From the NCBI GenBank assembly GCA_013141065.1, contig JABFRR010000013.1, forward strand, positions 1-64,000: 64,000 bases of DNA, in the 5' to 3' direction. Shown here one piece after another: positions 29,096 to 37,963 of the stretch; within the stretch, counting starts at the first letter, position 1; each line of letters starts with the position of its first letter. The notes below the pieces were generated by a model. That model was not told the DNA's origin. It ran no database searches and saw only the letters and a program-made list of their open reading frames with translations. Source of the DNA: Bacteriovoracaceae bacterium (GTDB lineage: Bacteria > Bdellovibrionota > Bacteriovoracia > Bacteriovoracales > Bacteriovoracaceae). The position numbers and the translations under genes are program-made.

Positions 29096-30291
29096 AAATC
29101 GAGAAAATTGTCTATCCGACAAGCACTAGAATTTTTTTAGCGATGATGAATAGAATTCAAATGGGCTCACTAGATTTAGTGCTTCCTGGTGGCGAGAGAA
29201 AAGTTTTTAATGGTAAAAATCCTGGGCCCAAAGCTTTTTTAAAAATTAATTCGCATAAAGTAGTTAAAGGTTTATTTAGCTCGAGTGATATTGCACTGGC
29301 AGAAGCCTATAGAGACGGCTTAATTGAAACAGATGACCCGACATCACTATTATTATTGGCTTGTCTTAATCAAGAAATCTTAGAAAAAGCATTTTCGGGT
29401 AATTTTTTTGGAATGATATTTTATCGAATAAAGCACCTCACGAAATTTAATTCCAGAAAGGGCAGTAAGAAAAATATCCACGCTCATTATGACTTGGGAA
29501 ACAGTTTTTATAAATTGTGGCTTGATCCGACAATGACTTATTCTTCAGCTATTTTTAAAAATCAAGAAGACTCACTTGAGGTGGCCCAACAAAATAAGTA
29601 TCAAAGAATTATAGATTCACTACAATTAAAGCCCACTGACCATATTCTAGAAATAGGCTGTGGTTGGGGCGGATTTGCAACGATGGCCGCGATTCAATCA
29701 GGATGCAAAGTCACTTGCCTAACATTATCAAACGAACAAGCTCTTTATTCTAAAAAATTAGTTAAGGATTTAAATTTAGAAGGACAAATTGAAATAAAAA
29801 TTTGTGACTACCGTGATGAGTTGGGATCTTATAATCATGTTGTGTCTATTGAAATGATCGAAGCAGTTGGTGAGAAATACTGGGATACTTACTTCACAAC
29901 TATTAATGCACGATTAAAAGCAGGAGGAAAAGCGCATATCCAATCAATTACGATCAAGGATGAGCTTTTTGATTCTTACCGAAAAAGCACTGACTTTATC
30001 CAGCAATTTATTTTTCCTGGAGGCATGGTTTTAGCACCTAAAATAATTAAATCAAAAGCCTTAAAATGTGGGCTTGAATTGCAAGACTATTTCGAATTTG
30101 GCCTTGACTATGCCGAAACACTGAAACGCTGGAGAGAGGCTTTTGCTAAAAAAATAAGTGAAATAAAAACTATAGGTTTTGATGAAAATTTTATAAAGAT
30201 TTGGAATTTTTATTATTGTTATTGTGAAGCTGGATTTATGTCTAGAAGAATTGATGTAGCTCAGATTTTATTTGAAAAAAAGGAAGCTTAG
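29092..30291 (+). CDS. cfa: Cyclopropane-fatty-acyl-phospholipid synthase family methyltransferase
   Basis: 399 residues, start overlapping the DUF1365 stop as ATGA. HAHYDLGNSFYKLWLD is the substrate-side signature, LEIGCGWGGFA the S-adenosylmethionine site, and the active-site stretch SIEMIEAVGEKYW follows. Adds a methylene or methyl group to double bonds of membrane phospholipid acyl chains. The neighbours suggest the product may be further processed. Confidence 0.93.
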   Translation: MKIEKIVYPTSTRIFLAMMNRIQMGSLDLVLPGGERKVFNGKNPGPKAFLKINSHKVVKGLFSSSDIALAEAYRDGLIETDDPTSLLLLACLNQEILEKAFSGNFFGMIFYRIKHLTKFNSRKGSKKNIHAHYDLGNSFYKLWLDPTMTYSSAIFKNQEDSLEVAQQNKYQRIIDSLQLKPTDHILEIGCGWGGFATMAAIQSGCKVTCLTLSNEQALYSKKLVKDLNLEGQIEIKICDYRDELGSYNHVVSIEMIEAVGEKYWDTYFTTINARLKAGGKAHIQSITIKDELFDSYRKSTDFIQQFIFPGGMVLAPKIIKSKALKCGLELQDYFEFGLDYAETLKRWREAFAKKISEIKTIGFDENFIKIWNFYYCYCEAGFMSRRIDVAQILFEKKEA

Positions 30292-30296
30292 GTTTT

Positions 30297-30962
30297 CTAG
30301 GTGTTTTGAAATTCGAGCCCTAATGCGTAGTATTCATCTGAGATAATTCCTTTTTTACCATAAACTCGAGCATTTCTTACGACCGCTTTCATTTTATTAG
30401 CGAGGGAATCAAAAAAACTTAACCCCTCAATATCGATAGATTCATTGAGCTTTATTGCACTTAAAGTTTCTCTACTAACGATTATGCAAATTCCACTTTT
30501 GGAAATGTTATAAATTGGACAAGCGACATCAACTGGTTTTTTTTCACCATCTTTATTTTCAAAAGTCACTGAAACAAAACGTTTTTCAGCGCCGTTAATA
30601 TAGACTCTTGGGTGCATGCGAAGTTCTTTTAATCTTACATCGTGGGGTATTTGAAAGTTGATAATATGTTTATCGTTCGATTGGGCCATTGCGACTTTGG
30701 TTTTGAATACAAAATCTTGCACCTTTAATAGGAAATATGTTTCGAGTGTTGGATTAAAGTTTTTTCTGTTAACTTCATCAACTGCGACACTAAAAGTACC
30801 GTTGTAGGGATCAATCGAACTGAATTTTACATCACACTTAAACATTCGTTCATCGTTATTTAAATCCTTTTGCCAAATAGTCATTAGGTTTTCCGCTTCA
30901 AATTTTCTTTGAAGTATCTTAATAATTTCCTCGCGACTTTTTGAGATTCTAAACCCGTTCAT
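30297..30962 (-). CDS. PilZ-domain protein
   Basis: 221 residues. The N-terminal half is beta-rich like the partner domain of YcgR-type proteins. The PilZ domain begins with LRMHPRVYI (RxxxR-like) and continues to IYNISKSGICIIV (N/DxSxxG), the two cyclic-di-GMP contacts. It could tie the second messenger to motility or surface behaviour. Last gene of a probable three-gene minus-strand group. Confidence 0.75.
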   Translation of the reverse strand: MNGFRISKSREEIIKILQRKFEAENLMTIWQKDLNNDERMFKCDVKFSSIDPYNGTFSVAVDEVNRKNFNPTLETYFLLKVQDFVFKTKVAMAQSNDKHIINFQIPHDVRLKELRMHPRVYINGAEKRFVSVTFENKDGEKKPVDVACPIYNISKSGICIIVSRETLSAIKLNESIDIEGLSFFDSLANKMKAVVRNARVYGKKGIISDEYYALGLEFQNT

Positions 30963-31028
30963 CTCAGTTATTATGACTTGCGTTGTTACTTACTACAACT
31001 TTGGGCAAAAATTGACTAGTTAGAAACT

Positions 31029-31634
31029 TTAGGCTGTCTCTATATTTTTTAGAGTATTTTTAGTTAGGCGGATCATAACTTCTTCAAAATAGGGCCCCTC
31101 TACTAAACCATTAAGTACAGAGCTTCTGCTTTCTGCATATAGATAGTGTCCCGTCTCTAACTCTCTTATCAAGAAAGCATCGTAGTAAAGTCTCTCTGCT
31201 CGATCAGCAGTAGCTGTGCCTTCGAGCCGAACCATTTCAAATTCACCAGAAGAAATTAAGTCTTTTTCCCGAAAGTCACTGGGGTTATGAATGACACTAC
31301 TGTCTTCGTCAAAAAGAATATGTCGCTCTTGAATTTTTTCTTTAAAGAGTTCGATAATGTCATTTTCGTTTTTTTCTTCAATCCAAATAAAGCGCGCTTC
31401 CCAGTCGTATCTAGTATCAAGACGCTTAAAGGCGATTTCATTACTATTTTCTGTAGGAATTTCTCCCCACCAACTTGGTACCAATAATTTAAATTTTTTA
31501 AAATTAATGACTTTTGCATTTTCTAAATAATTTTTTTTCTCATTTTTGATGACCCTCATCGTATAGATACCTAAGGCGATGAGAAGAAAAAAAGCGAGCC
31601 ACTCAATGGCCAAGCCAAGATTTGCTAAGACCAT
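31029..31634 (-). CDS. Membrane-anchored protein of unknown function
   Basis: 201 residues: one N-terminal membrane helix (about 8-27), then a soluble alpha/beta-looking domain with FKLLVPSWWGEIP and a late GHYLYAESRSSV. Not recognised. It begins two bases after the stop of the FecR-domain gene, so the pair is translated together. Confidence 0.7.
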   Translation of the reverse strand: MVLANLGLAIEWLAFFLLIALGIYTMRVIKNEKKNYLENAKVINFKKFKLLVPSWWGEIPTENSNEIAFKRLDTRYDWEARFIWIEEKNENDIIELFKEKIQERHILFDEDSSVIHNPSDFREKDLISSGEFEMVRLEGTATADRAERLYYDAFLIRELETGHYLYAESRSSVLNGLVEGPYFEEVMIRLTKNTLKNIETA

Positions 31635-31636
31635 TT

Positions 31637-32245
31637 TTATGGAGCCTCGATGATTGTTAAAAAACTATTCAAAGCTGCTTCAGGTAAATCAAGTGGGGGA
31701 TTTATTGTTTTACCAAATCGTCCACCTAAGCCACCCCATTGTCCCTTTTTTATCGTCACAATATTTTCTTTATTTTCTAGATTTTCCATTGTGACTTCAC
31801 CGTCAAACATAACAATTTCTGTTTCTCCAAAAAGTGGAAAACTTTTTATTATAAAATCGGTTCCCCTAACACCCATAGAGGCATTTTTTGTGAAAATTTT
31901 TCCTTTTGAATTATTTTTAACTACATCGCGAATGAGTGATTTCCATCGGCAATGGCCACTGGTTAAAGTGTATTTTTTTTCGTCTTTAAAATTGAGTTCC
32001 ATTTTGGAATTTGCACCAATGCTGATTGAGCTATTCCATTTTTCAATTTTTAATTGAATAAAACTTTTGTTGTTTGTGACAATCAATCCTTCTTTGGAAA
32101 GGACATCTCCAGTTTTTAATTCGACACCTTCAAAAGTGACAGATCCCTTGACCTTGTGGACGAGAGCACTCGGCGGCGTTTCAGTCTGAGCAAACAGGTT
32201 GGTTACTATCATTAAATAACAAAATACGAGTATAAAAGGCTTCAT
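31637..32245 (-). CDS. FecR-domain exported protein
   Basis: 202 residues with a signal peptide (1-19, LFAQT). VHKVKGSVTFEGVELKTGDVL and the core ending KNASMGVRGTDFII are the FecR-domain pattern. There is no sigma factor gene nearby, so it is more likely a stand-alone periplasmic FecR protein than a FecIR anti-sigma. TTTGGAGATCT precedes the ATG. Confidence 0.82.
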   Translation of the reverse strand: MKPFILVFCYLMIVTNLFAQTETPPSALVHKVKGSVTFEGVELKTGDVLSKEGLIVTNNKSFIQLKIEKWNSSISIGANSKMELNFKDEKKYTLTSGHCRWKSLIRDVVKNNSKGKIFTKNASMGVRGTDFIIKSFPLFGETEIVMFDGEVTMENLENKENIVTIKKGQWGGLGGRFGKTINPPLDLPEAALNSFLTIIEAP

Positions 32246-32401
32246 TAGATCTCCAAAATTTTAAGTGATACGCAATTTCGTTATGTTAGAGCTAAAAGAG
32301 ACTAGGCAGAAAGATCTCACTAAACTTTTCTCAGGTAATTACCGAAAATAGATATTGAGTAGAACTCTGAATCTCGATTATTCCTTTTTGGAGACGCGTT
32401 T

Positions 32402-34087
32402 ATGAAGCGATATTACATTAATCAGGCCCCTATAATCAAAGGGAAATTTTTAATAACTATTGTCTCGATGACAATGCTATTAAATTTATCGTCTGAAGCG
32501 CTCGGCGCCTCCGCAAGAGATTGCGAAGGGGTGAATCACCCAGCATATCAAGAAGATTATCGTAGATGTTTAAGAGTGGAAGATGCAATTCGCTTAGGTG
32601 AAGCAGGAGTGGATTGCGTTGAATGTTTTGAAACCAAAAAAGAAACGAATCCATGGGTAGAAGCTCTCGGTATTGTTGCTCAGCCATTGGCCTACGTTGG
32701 TGCGACTTACCTCGGTGCAAAGTATGCTAACAAAACTCAAGAAGCTTGGGCAGGAGCATATGCTCAAGGTCATCAGCAATGTACGAATAGATTTAATTCA
32801 TATCTAGATTATAACGTTTCAAGAGGAGCAAATCCTCTCTTACCAGAAGAAGCACAAAGTTTTGCTTCGTCATGTAACGGAATGGGAATGGGCGGATACG
32901 CTGGTTACGGCGGAATGAGCGGAAATGGTTATGGTGGATTTGGTAATCCATTTCAAAGTGCCGGATACTCATCTGGATATTTAGGTGGAATGATGGGGCC
33001 ATATTATGGCGGTGGTTACGGTGGCGGAGTGAATGTTGGTGGTGGTTTCGGAACAGGACTTGGTCTTGGTGTCGGATCTGGACTTGCTGGAATGCTTGGT
33101 TACGGTATGCCGGGTTATGGAGTTAGTGGTGGATTTAATATTGGTATCGGTGGCGGTGGTGGCTTAGGTTATCCTGGCATCGGTGGAATAGGCGGAATAG
33201 GCGGCGGAATCTATCCAGGTATGGGTGGCGGTGGAATCGGCATCGGTGGAGGAATTCAAATCGGCGGCGGCGGTGGAATGTATCCAGGCATGGGCGGCGG
33301 TGGTGGAATCGGAATTGGTTTACCAAGTATCGGCGGTGGATTTCAAATTGGTGGCGGCATGGGTGGATCAGCTTATCCTTATCCAGGAGGAGTTGGTATC
33401 GGCGGTGGCGTAGCAGGTTGTGGAATTCTTTGTATAGGTGGTGGCATTGGCGGCGGAATGAACGGTGGAATTTATCCGGGCGGCGGCATTAACGGTGGAA
33501 TTTACGCTGGTGGGGGCATTAACGGTGGAATTTATCCGGGCGGCGGCATTAACGGTGGAATTTATCCAGGCGGCGGCATAAATGGTGGAATGTATCCAGG
33601 TGGCGGCATGAACGGTGGAATGTACCCAGGCGGTGGCATGAACGGTGGAATGTACCCAGGCGGTGGATATAATGGCGGATATAATGGTGGATATAATGGT
33701 GGAGTATACGGTCCAGGCACAATCAACGGCGGAGCTGGAATTGGAGTTGGTCTTGGCTATCCAAACAATGGCGGATACTGGGGAGCGACTGGTGGATATA
33801 ATGGAGCTGGCGGATATGGCCAACCAGGTATGAATAATGGTTACTACGATCAATATCAGCAACAGATGCAAATGCAGGCCGGAATTGCAGGGCAAAATCA
33901 AGCTTTAATGGGACGTACGCAAGGAAATATGGCAGCAAACCAAATGGGTAACCAAGCACTACAGCAAAATTATCAAACAGCGTACGGAGATCTTTACGGT
34001 GGTGGAAGTGTCGGTGGTGGAGCAGGTTATGGTATGGGTGGTGGACTTAGTGGTGGTTTTAGTGTCGGTGGAAGAATCGGCTTTTAG
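32402..34087 (+). CDS. Secreted glycine-rich repeat protein
   Basis: 561 residues. A signal peptide (about 15-36) is followed by a short cysteine-containing domain (RDCEGVNHPAYQEDYRRC, VDCVECFE) and a helix. From about residue 160 the protein is almost entirely Gly with Tyr, Ile, Met and Pro. The most regular part is a 10-residue unit (NGGIYPGGGI), then 4-residue units (NGGY). The C-terminal part is Gln/Met-rich. Such sequences form flexible or fibrous surface layers, but the function is unknown. GGAG lies ahead of ATG 32402. Confidence 0.75.
   Translation: MKRYYINQAPIIKGKFLITIVSMTMLLNLSSEALGASARDCEGVNHPAYQEDYRRCLRVEDAIRLGEAGVDCVECFETKKETNPWVEALGIVAQPLAYVGATYLGAKYANKTQEAWAGAYAQGHQQCTNRFNSYLDYNVSRGANPLLPEEAQSFASSCNGMGMGGYAGYGGMSGNGYGGFGNPFQSAGYSSGYLGGMMGPYYGGGYGGGVNVGGGFGTGLGLGVGSGLAGMLGYGMPGYGVSGGFNIGIGGGGGLGYPGIGGIGGIGGGIYPGMGGGGIGIGGGIQIGGGGGMYPGMGGGGGIGIGLPSIGGGFQIGGGMGGSAYPYPGGVGIGGGVAGCGILCIGGGIGGGMNGGIYPGGGINGGIYAGGGINGGIYPGGGINGGIYPGGGINGGMYPGGGMNGGMYPGGGMNGGMYPGGGYNGGYNGGYNGGVYGPGTINGGAGIGVGLGYPNNGGYWGATGGYNGAGGYGQPGMNNGYYDQYQQQMQMQAGIAGQNQALMGRTQGNMAANQMGNQALQQNYQTAYGDLYGGGSVGGGAGYGMGGGLSGGFSVGGRIGF
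33461..33670 (+). repeat. 30-bp tandem repeat in the glycine-rich gene
   Basis: Seven units of 30 bp (AACGGTGGAATTTATCC...) with few differences, followed by 12-bp AATGGTGGATAT units. Expansion or contraction would change the protein by whole 10-residue steps. Confidence 0.85.
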
Positions 34088-34148
34088 TCTCACTTAATAA
34101 TTTAAAAAAAAATTAAGCAAAAAAAAAGGGAGCCAAAAGGCCTTACTA

Positions 34149-35610
34149 TTACCCACAACTTTCATCGGTTGTGGGTTTTTTGCATTGATCATTCATTGTC
34201 TCCCACATCATTGCACCTGATTCTATTCTTTGCCAGCCTTTCGCAATACTCATAACACCCGGTTCACCATCACCCTTACGACCAAGCCAGCCTCCAAGTT
34301 GAGCAATCCATTTTATAACTGTATCAAGAGTAGGGACTTTTCAGGAATCTGATTAGGGATTTTTTTCTCTTTTATTTTTTGTAATTTAACGTCACCCAGG
34401 CTGACTTCCATTCGGCCGTTGTAATAATACAATCAGCTGGTAATTCTGATGATTCTCGCCTCAGCATCGTTGCCCAATAAATTCTCCAGGCAATTATCGA
34501 CTTCAATGCAATAAATTTAATTAATTTTTCAGCATGTCCAAGTCGACAATCCTCAACCTTGCACGTGGATTTTAAAATTTTAAAAAATGTCTCAATTTGC
34601 CATCTTTGCTTGTAATAATGAATGATTTCTAATGCTTCTTTATCATTGTTAACTTTTAAATTAGTTAAAATTCTCCAGTGAAGAGCTTTTATTCCTTTCG
34701 GTGGATTTCTTTCAACAAGCTCAACTACATTTAATGGAATATCTACTCGCGTATCTGATCTCGCAATCTTAATTCCCCTTGGTCTACTTAACAACATAAC
34801 CTCAGTAAAACGAAGTTCAAGCACTGCTGAACGTGCCGCCACTCCCTGCTTTGCAGGAATGTGTAAACACACTCGCCCCATTTCAGGCAATTTCCGAAGT
34901 TTGTGATCCATATTTTGATGGAGTCCGGAAGTATCCTCTATCGTTCTAGGAGACGATGAACGAACAACAAAATTCACATCTTCAATTAAAGCTTCTTGAA
35001 AAAACTCATAGATATCATTTTCACGATCTCCAACTATTACAATATCTTTATCTGGCATTCGTTCTTTAGATTTCTTTAAAGCCTCAATCCATCTATAACT
35101 TTCTTTTTCTTCAATTGGTCTTTTATAATTTTTATATTCACTCAATTCTTTGACATCATCATCAATACTTCTCGTCCAAGTTTTTTGATCGATTACTCCT
35201 AATGGAACTCCATCCGTGTTAACTGCAAGAGCTGTATGAGTAATAAGGCCGTGAGTTTCAAATCCTTTAGAAGTGCTATAAGAACTAAGTCCTTCGGTTG
35301 CCCGATGTGAATCATAATTAATTTTAGAAGTATCTTGAACGATAAGAATACGATCGTCAGGTAACGACCTTTCATATGTAATTCTATAATGAGGATCTAG
35401 GATAAGATCGCTTGAGACGGAGTTGTTGTCAAAAAATCGATAAGCACCTTTCACGGCTGCCCACTCAGCACATGCTTGATTAATAGATAAAGTCGGTGCC
35501 TCTGCTAGAGATTTGGTAATTTTTAAAAGTCTCTTGTGAAGACGATCATCGCTAAAGGCATGAGAAGAAAACTCTTCTTGAATCCAAGAAGAAGCATCAT
35601 TTTGAGTCAT
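34149..35610 (-). pseudogene. IS4-family (Tn5-like) transposase, frameshifted
   Basis: The first 412 residues are open: SWIQEEFSSHAFSDDRLHKR at the start, ILIVQDTSKINYDS with the first Asp, IVIVGDRENDIYEF with the second, and YKQRWQIETFFKILKSTCKVE with the catalytic Glu. The frame ends at NYKK-stop (34372). Restoring one A near 34381 and one C near 34335 recovers IPNQIPEKS and then IAQLGGWLGRKGDGEPG, the Tn5-type C-terminal region, ending at 34149 inside the inverted repeat. The upstream stretch can fold so that AAGAGG is paired. Confidence 0.88.
34152..34181 (+). terminator. Inward-facing terminator in the left end of the IS
   Basis: CCCACAAC (34152-34159), 8-base loop, GTTGTGGG (34168-34175), six T. 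It would stop transcription arriving from the glycine-rich gene before it enters the IS. An inverted copy sits in the right end (35688-35717). Confidence 0.8.
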
Positions 35611-35687
35611 AAAAACCTCTTGAAGTTATTTAACTTAAAAGGTTAATAGATCTAAATAGAGTGGCCTAGACTCAGGGCCCAAAAAAC

Positions 35688-35717
35688 AAAAAACCCACAA
35701 CTGATGAAAGTTGTGGG
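35688..35717 (-). terminator. Inward-facing terminator in the right end of the IS
   Basis: On the minus strand CCCACAAC, loop, GTTGTGGG and a T run, mirroring the left end. It would stop transcription from the zinc-ribbon gene before the transposase. Confidence 0.8.
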
Positions 35718-35745
35718 TAATAGTAAGGCCAAAAGGCTCCCTTTT

Positions 35746-36174
35746 TTATTTTTGATGCATTAGTGTTCTGTAGTCATCTTGAAAGAGTACTTCGATTTTA
35801 TTATTATCGATAAGTTTCTCTACAACGCCCTGACCAAAAGTCGGGTGGTCTATTAAATCACCCATTTGGAAAGATCCACGAATTGTATATTCTTTCGAAG
35901 AAGCATTGGCCTTAGTTAAGGCTTTTGTCCAAAGCTCTCCAACAGTTTCAGTAGATTTTTTCCCTGAGCCGCGAGCTGATTTTATAACTTTTGAAATAGA
36001 TGTTTTTTTCTTTTTGCCACTTGGGTCTTTAAAAGACTGAGTCGATTTGCATGTTTTACATTGGACTTTATCTGCTTCAGTTGCTGATTTCATAGTGACA
36101 ATAATATGTGCTAGAATCAGTTTACATTTTGAGCAGTTAGAGAGGATTTCTTTTCCGACGCCGATAACAGACAT
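35746..36174 (-). CDS. Zinc-ribbon / KOW-like small protein
   Basis: 142 residues from ATG 36174, chosen over 36204 because AAGG lies at the right distance. CSKC (about 12-15) and CKTC (about 41-44) form a zinc-ribbon pair. A Lys-rich linker follows, and the end (FQMGDLIDHPTFGQGVVEKL, then IEVLFQDDYRTLMH) is the small Tudor/KOW-like module found at the C-terminus of UvrD-type helicases and CarD-like proteins. A role with RNA polymerase or nucleic acid is likely. Divergent from uvrC. Confidence 0.7.
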   Translation of the reverse strand: MSVIGVGKEILSNCSKCKLILAHIIVTMKSATEADKVQCKTCKSTQSFKDPSGKKKKTSISKVIKSARGSGKKSTETVGELWTKALTKANASSKEYTIRGSFQMGDLIDHPTFGQGVVEKLIDNNKIEVLFQDDYRTLMHQK

Positions 36175-36188
36175 AGTTGAACCTTTTT

Positions 36189-36194
36189 TATAAT
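36189..36194 (+). promoter_or_regulatory. Possible -10 box for uvrC
   Basis: A perfect TATAAT at 36189-36194, without a good -35 at the expected distance. A start near 36201 would favour a translation start at GTG 36219 or later over the in-frame TTG at 36177. Confidence 0.4.
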
Positions 36195-36218
36195 GGGAAT
36201 TCAAGTAGAGTATTAGAA

Positions 36219-37958
36219 GTGGATGATTCTGTAAAGGACAATAAGCCTAAGGTGACAAGAGTCACAGTCAAACTCGAGGAAAAAGCTCGAATTCTTCCGA
36301 CCAAGCCAGGCTGTTATTTAATGAAAAACAAAGATGAACAGATCATCTATGTTGGAAAAGCCAAAAATTTGCGTTCACGCGTAATGTCTTATTTTAATAA
36401 TTCTGCAAAAAATGCAAAAACAGAAATTCTTGTGAGTCACATCATCGATTTTGATTTTATCATGACGACTTCTGACGCCGAAAGTTTTGTGCTCGAAAAT
36501 ACACTGATAAAAAAGCACACACCTAAATATAATATCAGACTAAAAGATGATAAATCTTATCCCTATGCAGTGATCAACAATAATGAACCTTTTCCTCGTT
36601 TGGAATTCATGAGGCGAGTAAAACGTGGTCGAGGTGTGGAAGTTTTCGGGCCCTTTGTCACGGGGACCAATGTTTGGGACATCATGCGTATTCTTACTCA
36701 AAGTTTCAGTCTTCGTGATTGTAAACTTTCAGAGTTCAATAAAAGAAAAGAGCCATGCTTGTTGTATCAAATGCATCAGTGTAGTGCTCCTTGTGTGGAT
36801 AAAATCTCAAAAGAAGATTATGAAATCAATCTAGCTTTTGCTCGCGATATGTTTGCTGGAAGTGGATCTAAAACAATGCGTGAGTTAGAAAAAAGAATGC
36901 ATGAATCGGCTGAAGCAGAAGAGTTTGAAAAAGCGGGAATAATTAGAGACAACTTAAGAGTATTGGGAGAGTTTGCAAGTCAAATCAAGCAAGAAAATGC
37001 CGAACACGGAGATGACAAAAATCTCGATATTATTGCTTTTTACCAAGGTGAAATTGAAGTTGATATTTCCATTTACATGATGAGAAATGGTATTTTATTG
37101 GGACACAAAAATTTTAATTTTAGCAATTTGGACATAGTAGAAGAGTTAGAAGATTCAGTTCTCAATTATCTCTTTCAATATTACTCAGCTACCTATGATT
37201 CACTTCCCTCGTTAATTATTACTCAAATGAGTGAAGAACATAATGAACTTTTGGAAACGGGAATGGCAGCTCTTGAAAAAATTGTCAAAGTGCGAGCTCC
37301 TATTAAAAAATATGAGTCTTTTTTAAATCTCACCAGAGATCACGCTTTTGAACAACAAAGAGTGCGCTTACTTCATGAAGACTCAGTTTACGTTGGACTT
37401 AATAAACTTAAAGATCTTTTAGGACTCAAGGAGCGCCCTGTTGTTTTAGAATGTTTTGACGTGGCCATTTTTCAGGGATCTTCTCCAACTGCAGCTCAAA
37501 TAGTTTTTCATGATGGTAAGCCCGATAAGAAAAATTATCGCTATTATCATCTGCAGGAACGGCCTGAAGGTAATAATGACTTTGCGATGATGAGAGAACT
37601 TATTATTCGTAGATCGGATAATGGAAGTTTGCCTGATGTATTCATTGTTGATGGAGGATTGGGGCAAGTAAATATTTTTAAAGAGGCATTAAAAGAACTA
37701 AATATAAATATTCCAGTCATAGGAATTGCTAAGTCGAAAACGCTTCGTTCTAAAGAAGGATTCAAGCAAGTTGAAATTAAAAAATCCGAAGAGAGATTAA
37801 TTATTCCTGGTAGATCAAATCCTTATTTTTTAAATCAAAATCGTTCTTTGTTTAAAATAATCGTGCAAATGAGAGATGAAGCTCACAGGTTTTCTCGAAA
37901 ATTGCATCATAAAGAAGAAAAGAAGCGAGTCATACCGAAGAAGGAACGAAGTTTTTAA
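36219..37958 (+). CDS. uvrC: Excinuclease ABC subunit C lacking the C-terminal HhH domain
   Basis: About 579 residues. The GIY-YIG nuclease begins at LPTKPGCYLMKNKDEQIIYVGKAKNLRSRV. A Cys series (CKLSEFNKRKEPCLLYQMHQCSAPC) follows, then the UVR motif (AEAEEFEKAGIIRDNLRVL), and the RNase-H-like domain with ECFDVAIFQGSSP and VDGGLGQVNIF. The usual end RDEAHRF is present, but the protein stops about 20 residues later with a Lys/Arg-rich tail, without the tandem helix-hairpin-helix region. Both incisions in UvrABC repair depend on this protein. The start is uncertain: GTG 36219 or 36252. Confidence 0.9.
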   Translation: MDDSVKDNKPKVTRVTVKLEEKARILPTKPGCYLMKNKDEQIIYVGKAKNLRSRVMSYFNNSAKNAKTEILVSHIIDFDFIMTTSDAESFVLENTLIKKHTPKYNIRLKDDKSYPYAVINNNEPFPRLEFMRRVKRGRGVEVFGPFVTGTNVWDIMRILTQSFSLRDCKLSEFNKRKEPCLLYQMHQCSAPCVDKISKEDYEINLAFARDMFAGSGSKTMRELEKRMHESAEAEEFEKAGIIRDNLRVLGEFASQIKQENAEHGDDKNLDIIAFYQGEIEVDISIYMMRNGILLGHKNFNFSNLDIVEELEDSVLNYLFQYYSATYDSLPSLIITQMSEEHNELLETGMAALEKIVKVRAPIKKYESFLNLTRDHAFEQQRVRLLHEDSVYVGLNKLKDLLGLKERPVVLECFDVAIFQGSSPTAAQIVFHDGKPDKKNYRYYHLQERPEGNNDFAMMRELIIRRSDNGSLPDVFIVDGGLGQVNIFKEALKELNINIPVIGIAKSKTLRSKEGFKQVEIKKSEERLIIPGRSNPYFLNQNRSLFKIIVQMRDEAHRFSRKLHHKEEKKRVIPKKERSF

Positions 37959-37963
37959 CCTTT

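Larger units (their letters stand above)
34142..35727 (-). mobile_element. IS4-family insertion sequence inside a terminator hairpin
   Basis: 1586 bp. The 10-bp direct repeat GCCAAAAGGC flanks it (34132-34141 and 35728-35737). The ends are inverted repeats of 41 bp (34142-34182 and 35687-35727) with one mismatch. Each end contains CCCACAAC, an 8-base loop, GTTGTGGG and six T when read into the element. The single transposase gene runs into the left end and is inactive. Restoring the target gives GGGAGCC-AAAA-GGCTCCC followed by T. Confidence 0.92.

Noticed and set aside
32457..32779. Reverse frames over the start of the glycine-rich gene
   Set aside because: Shadow frames without start signals; the plus-strand gene has a signal peptide and ribosome site.
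33368..33901. Long reverse-strand frame rich in Ser, Thr and Ala
   Set aside because: It is the antisense shadow of the glycine-rich repeats, whose GGN codons read as open on the other strand.
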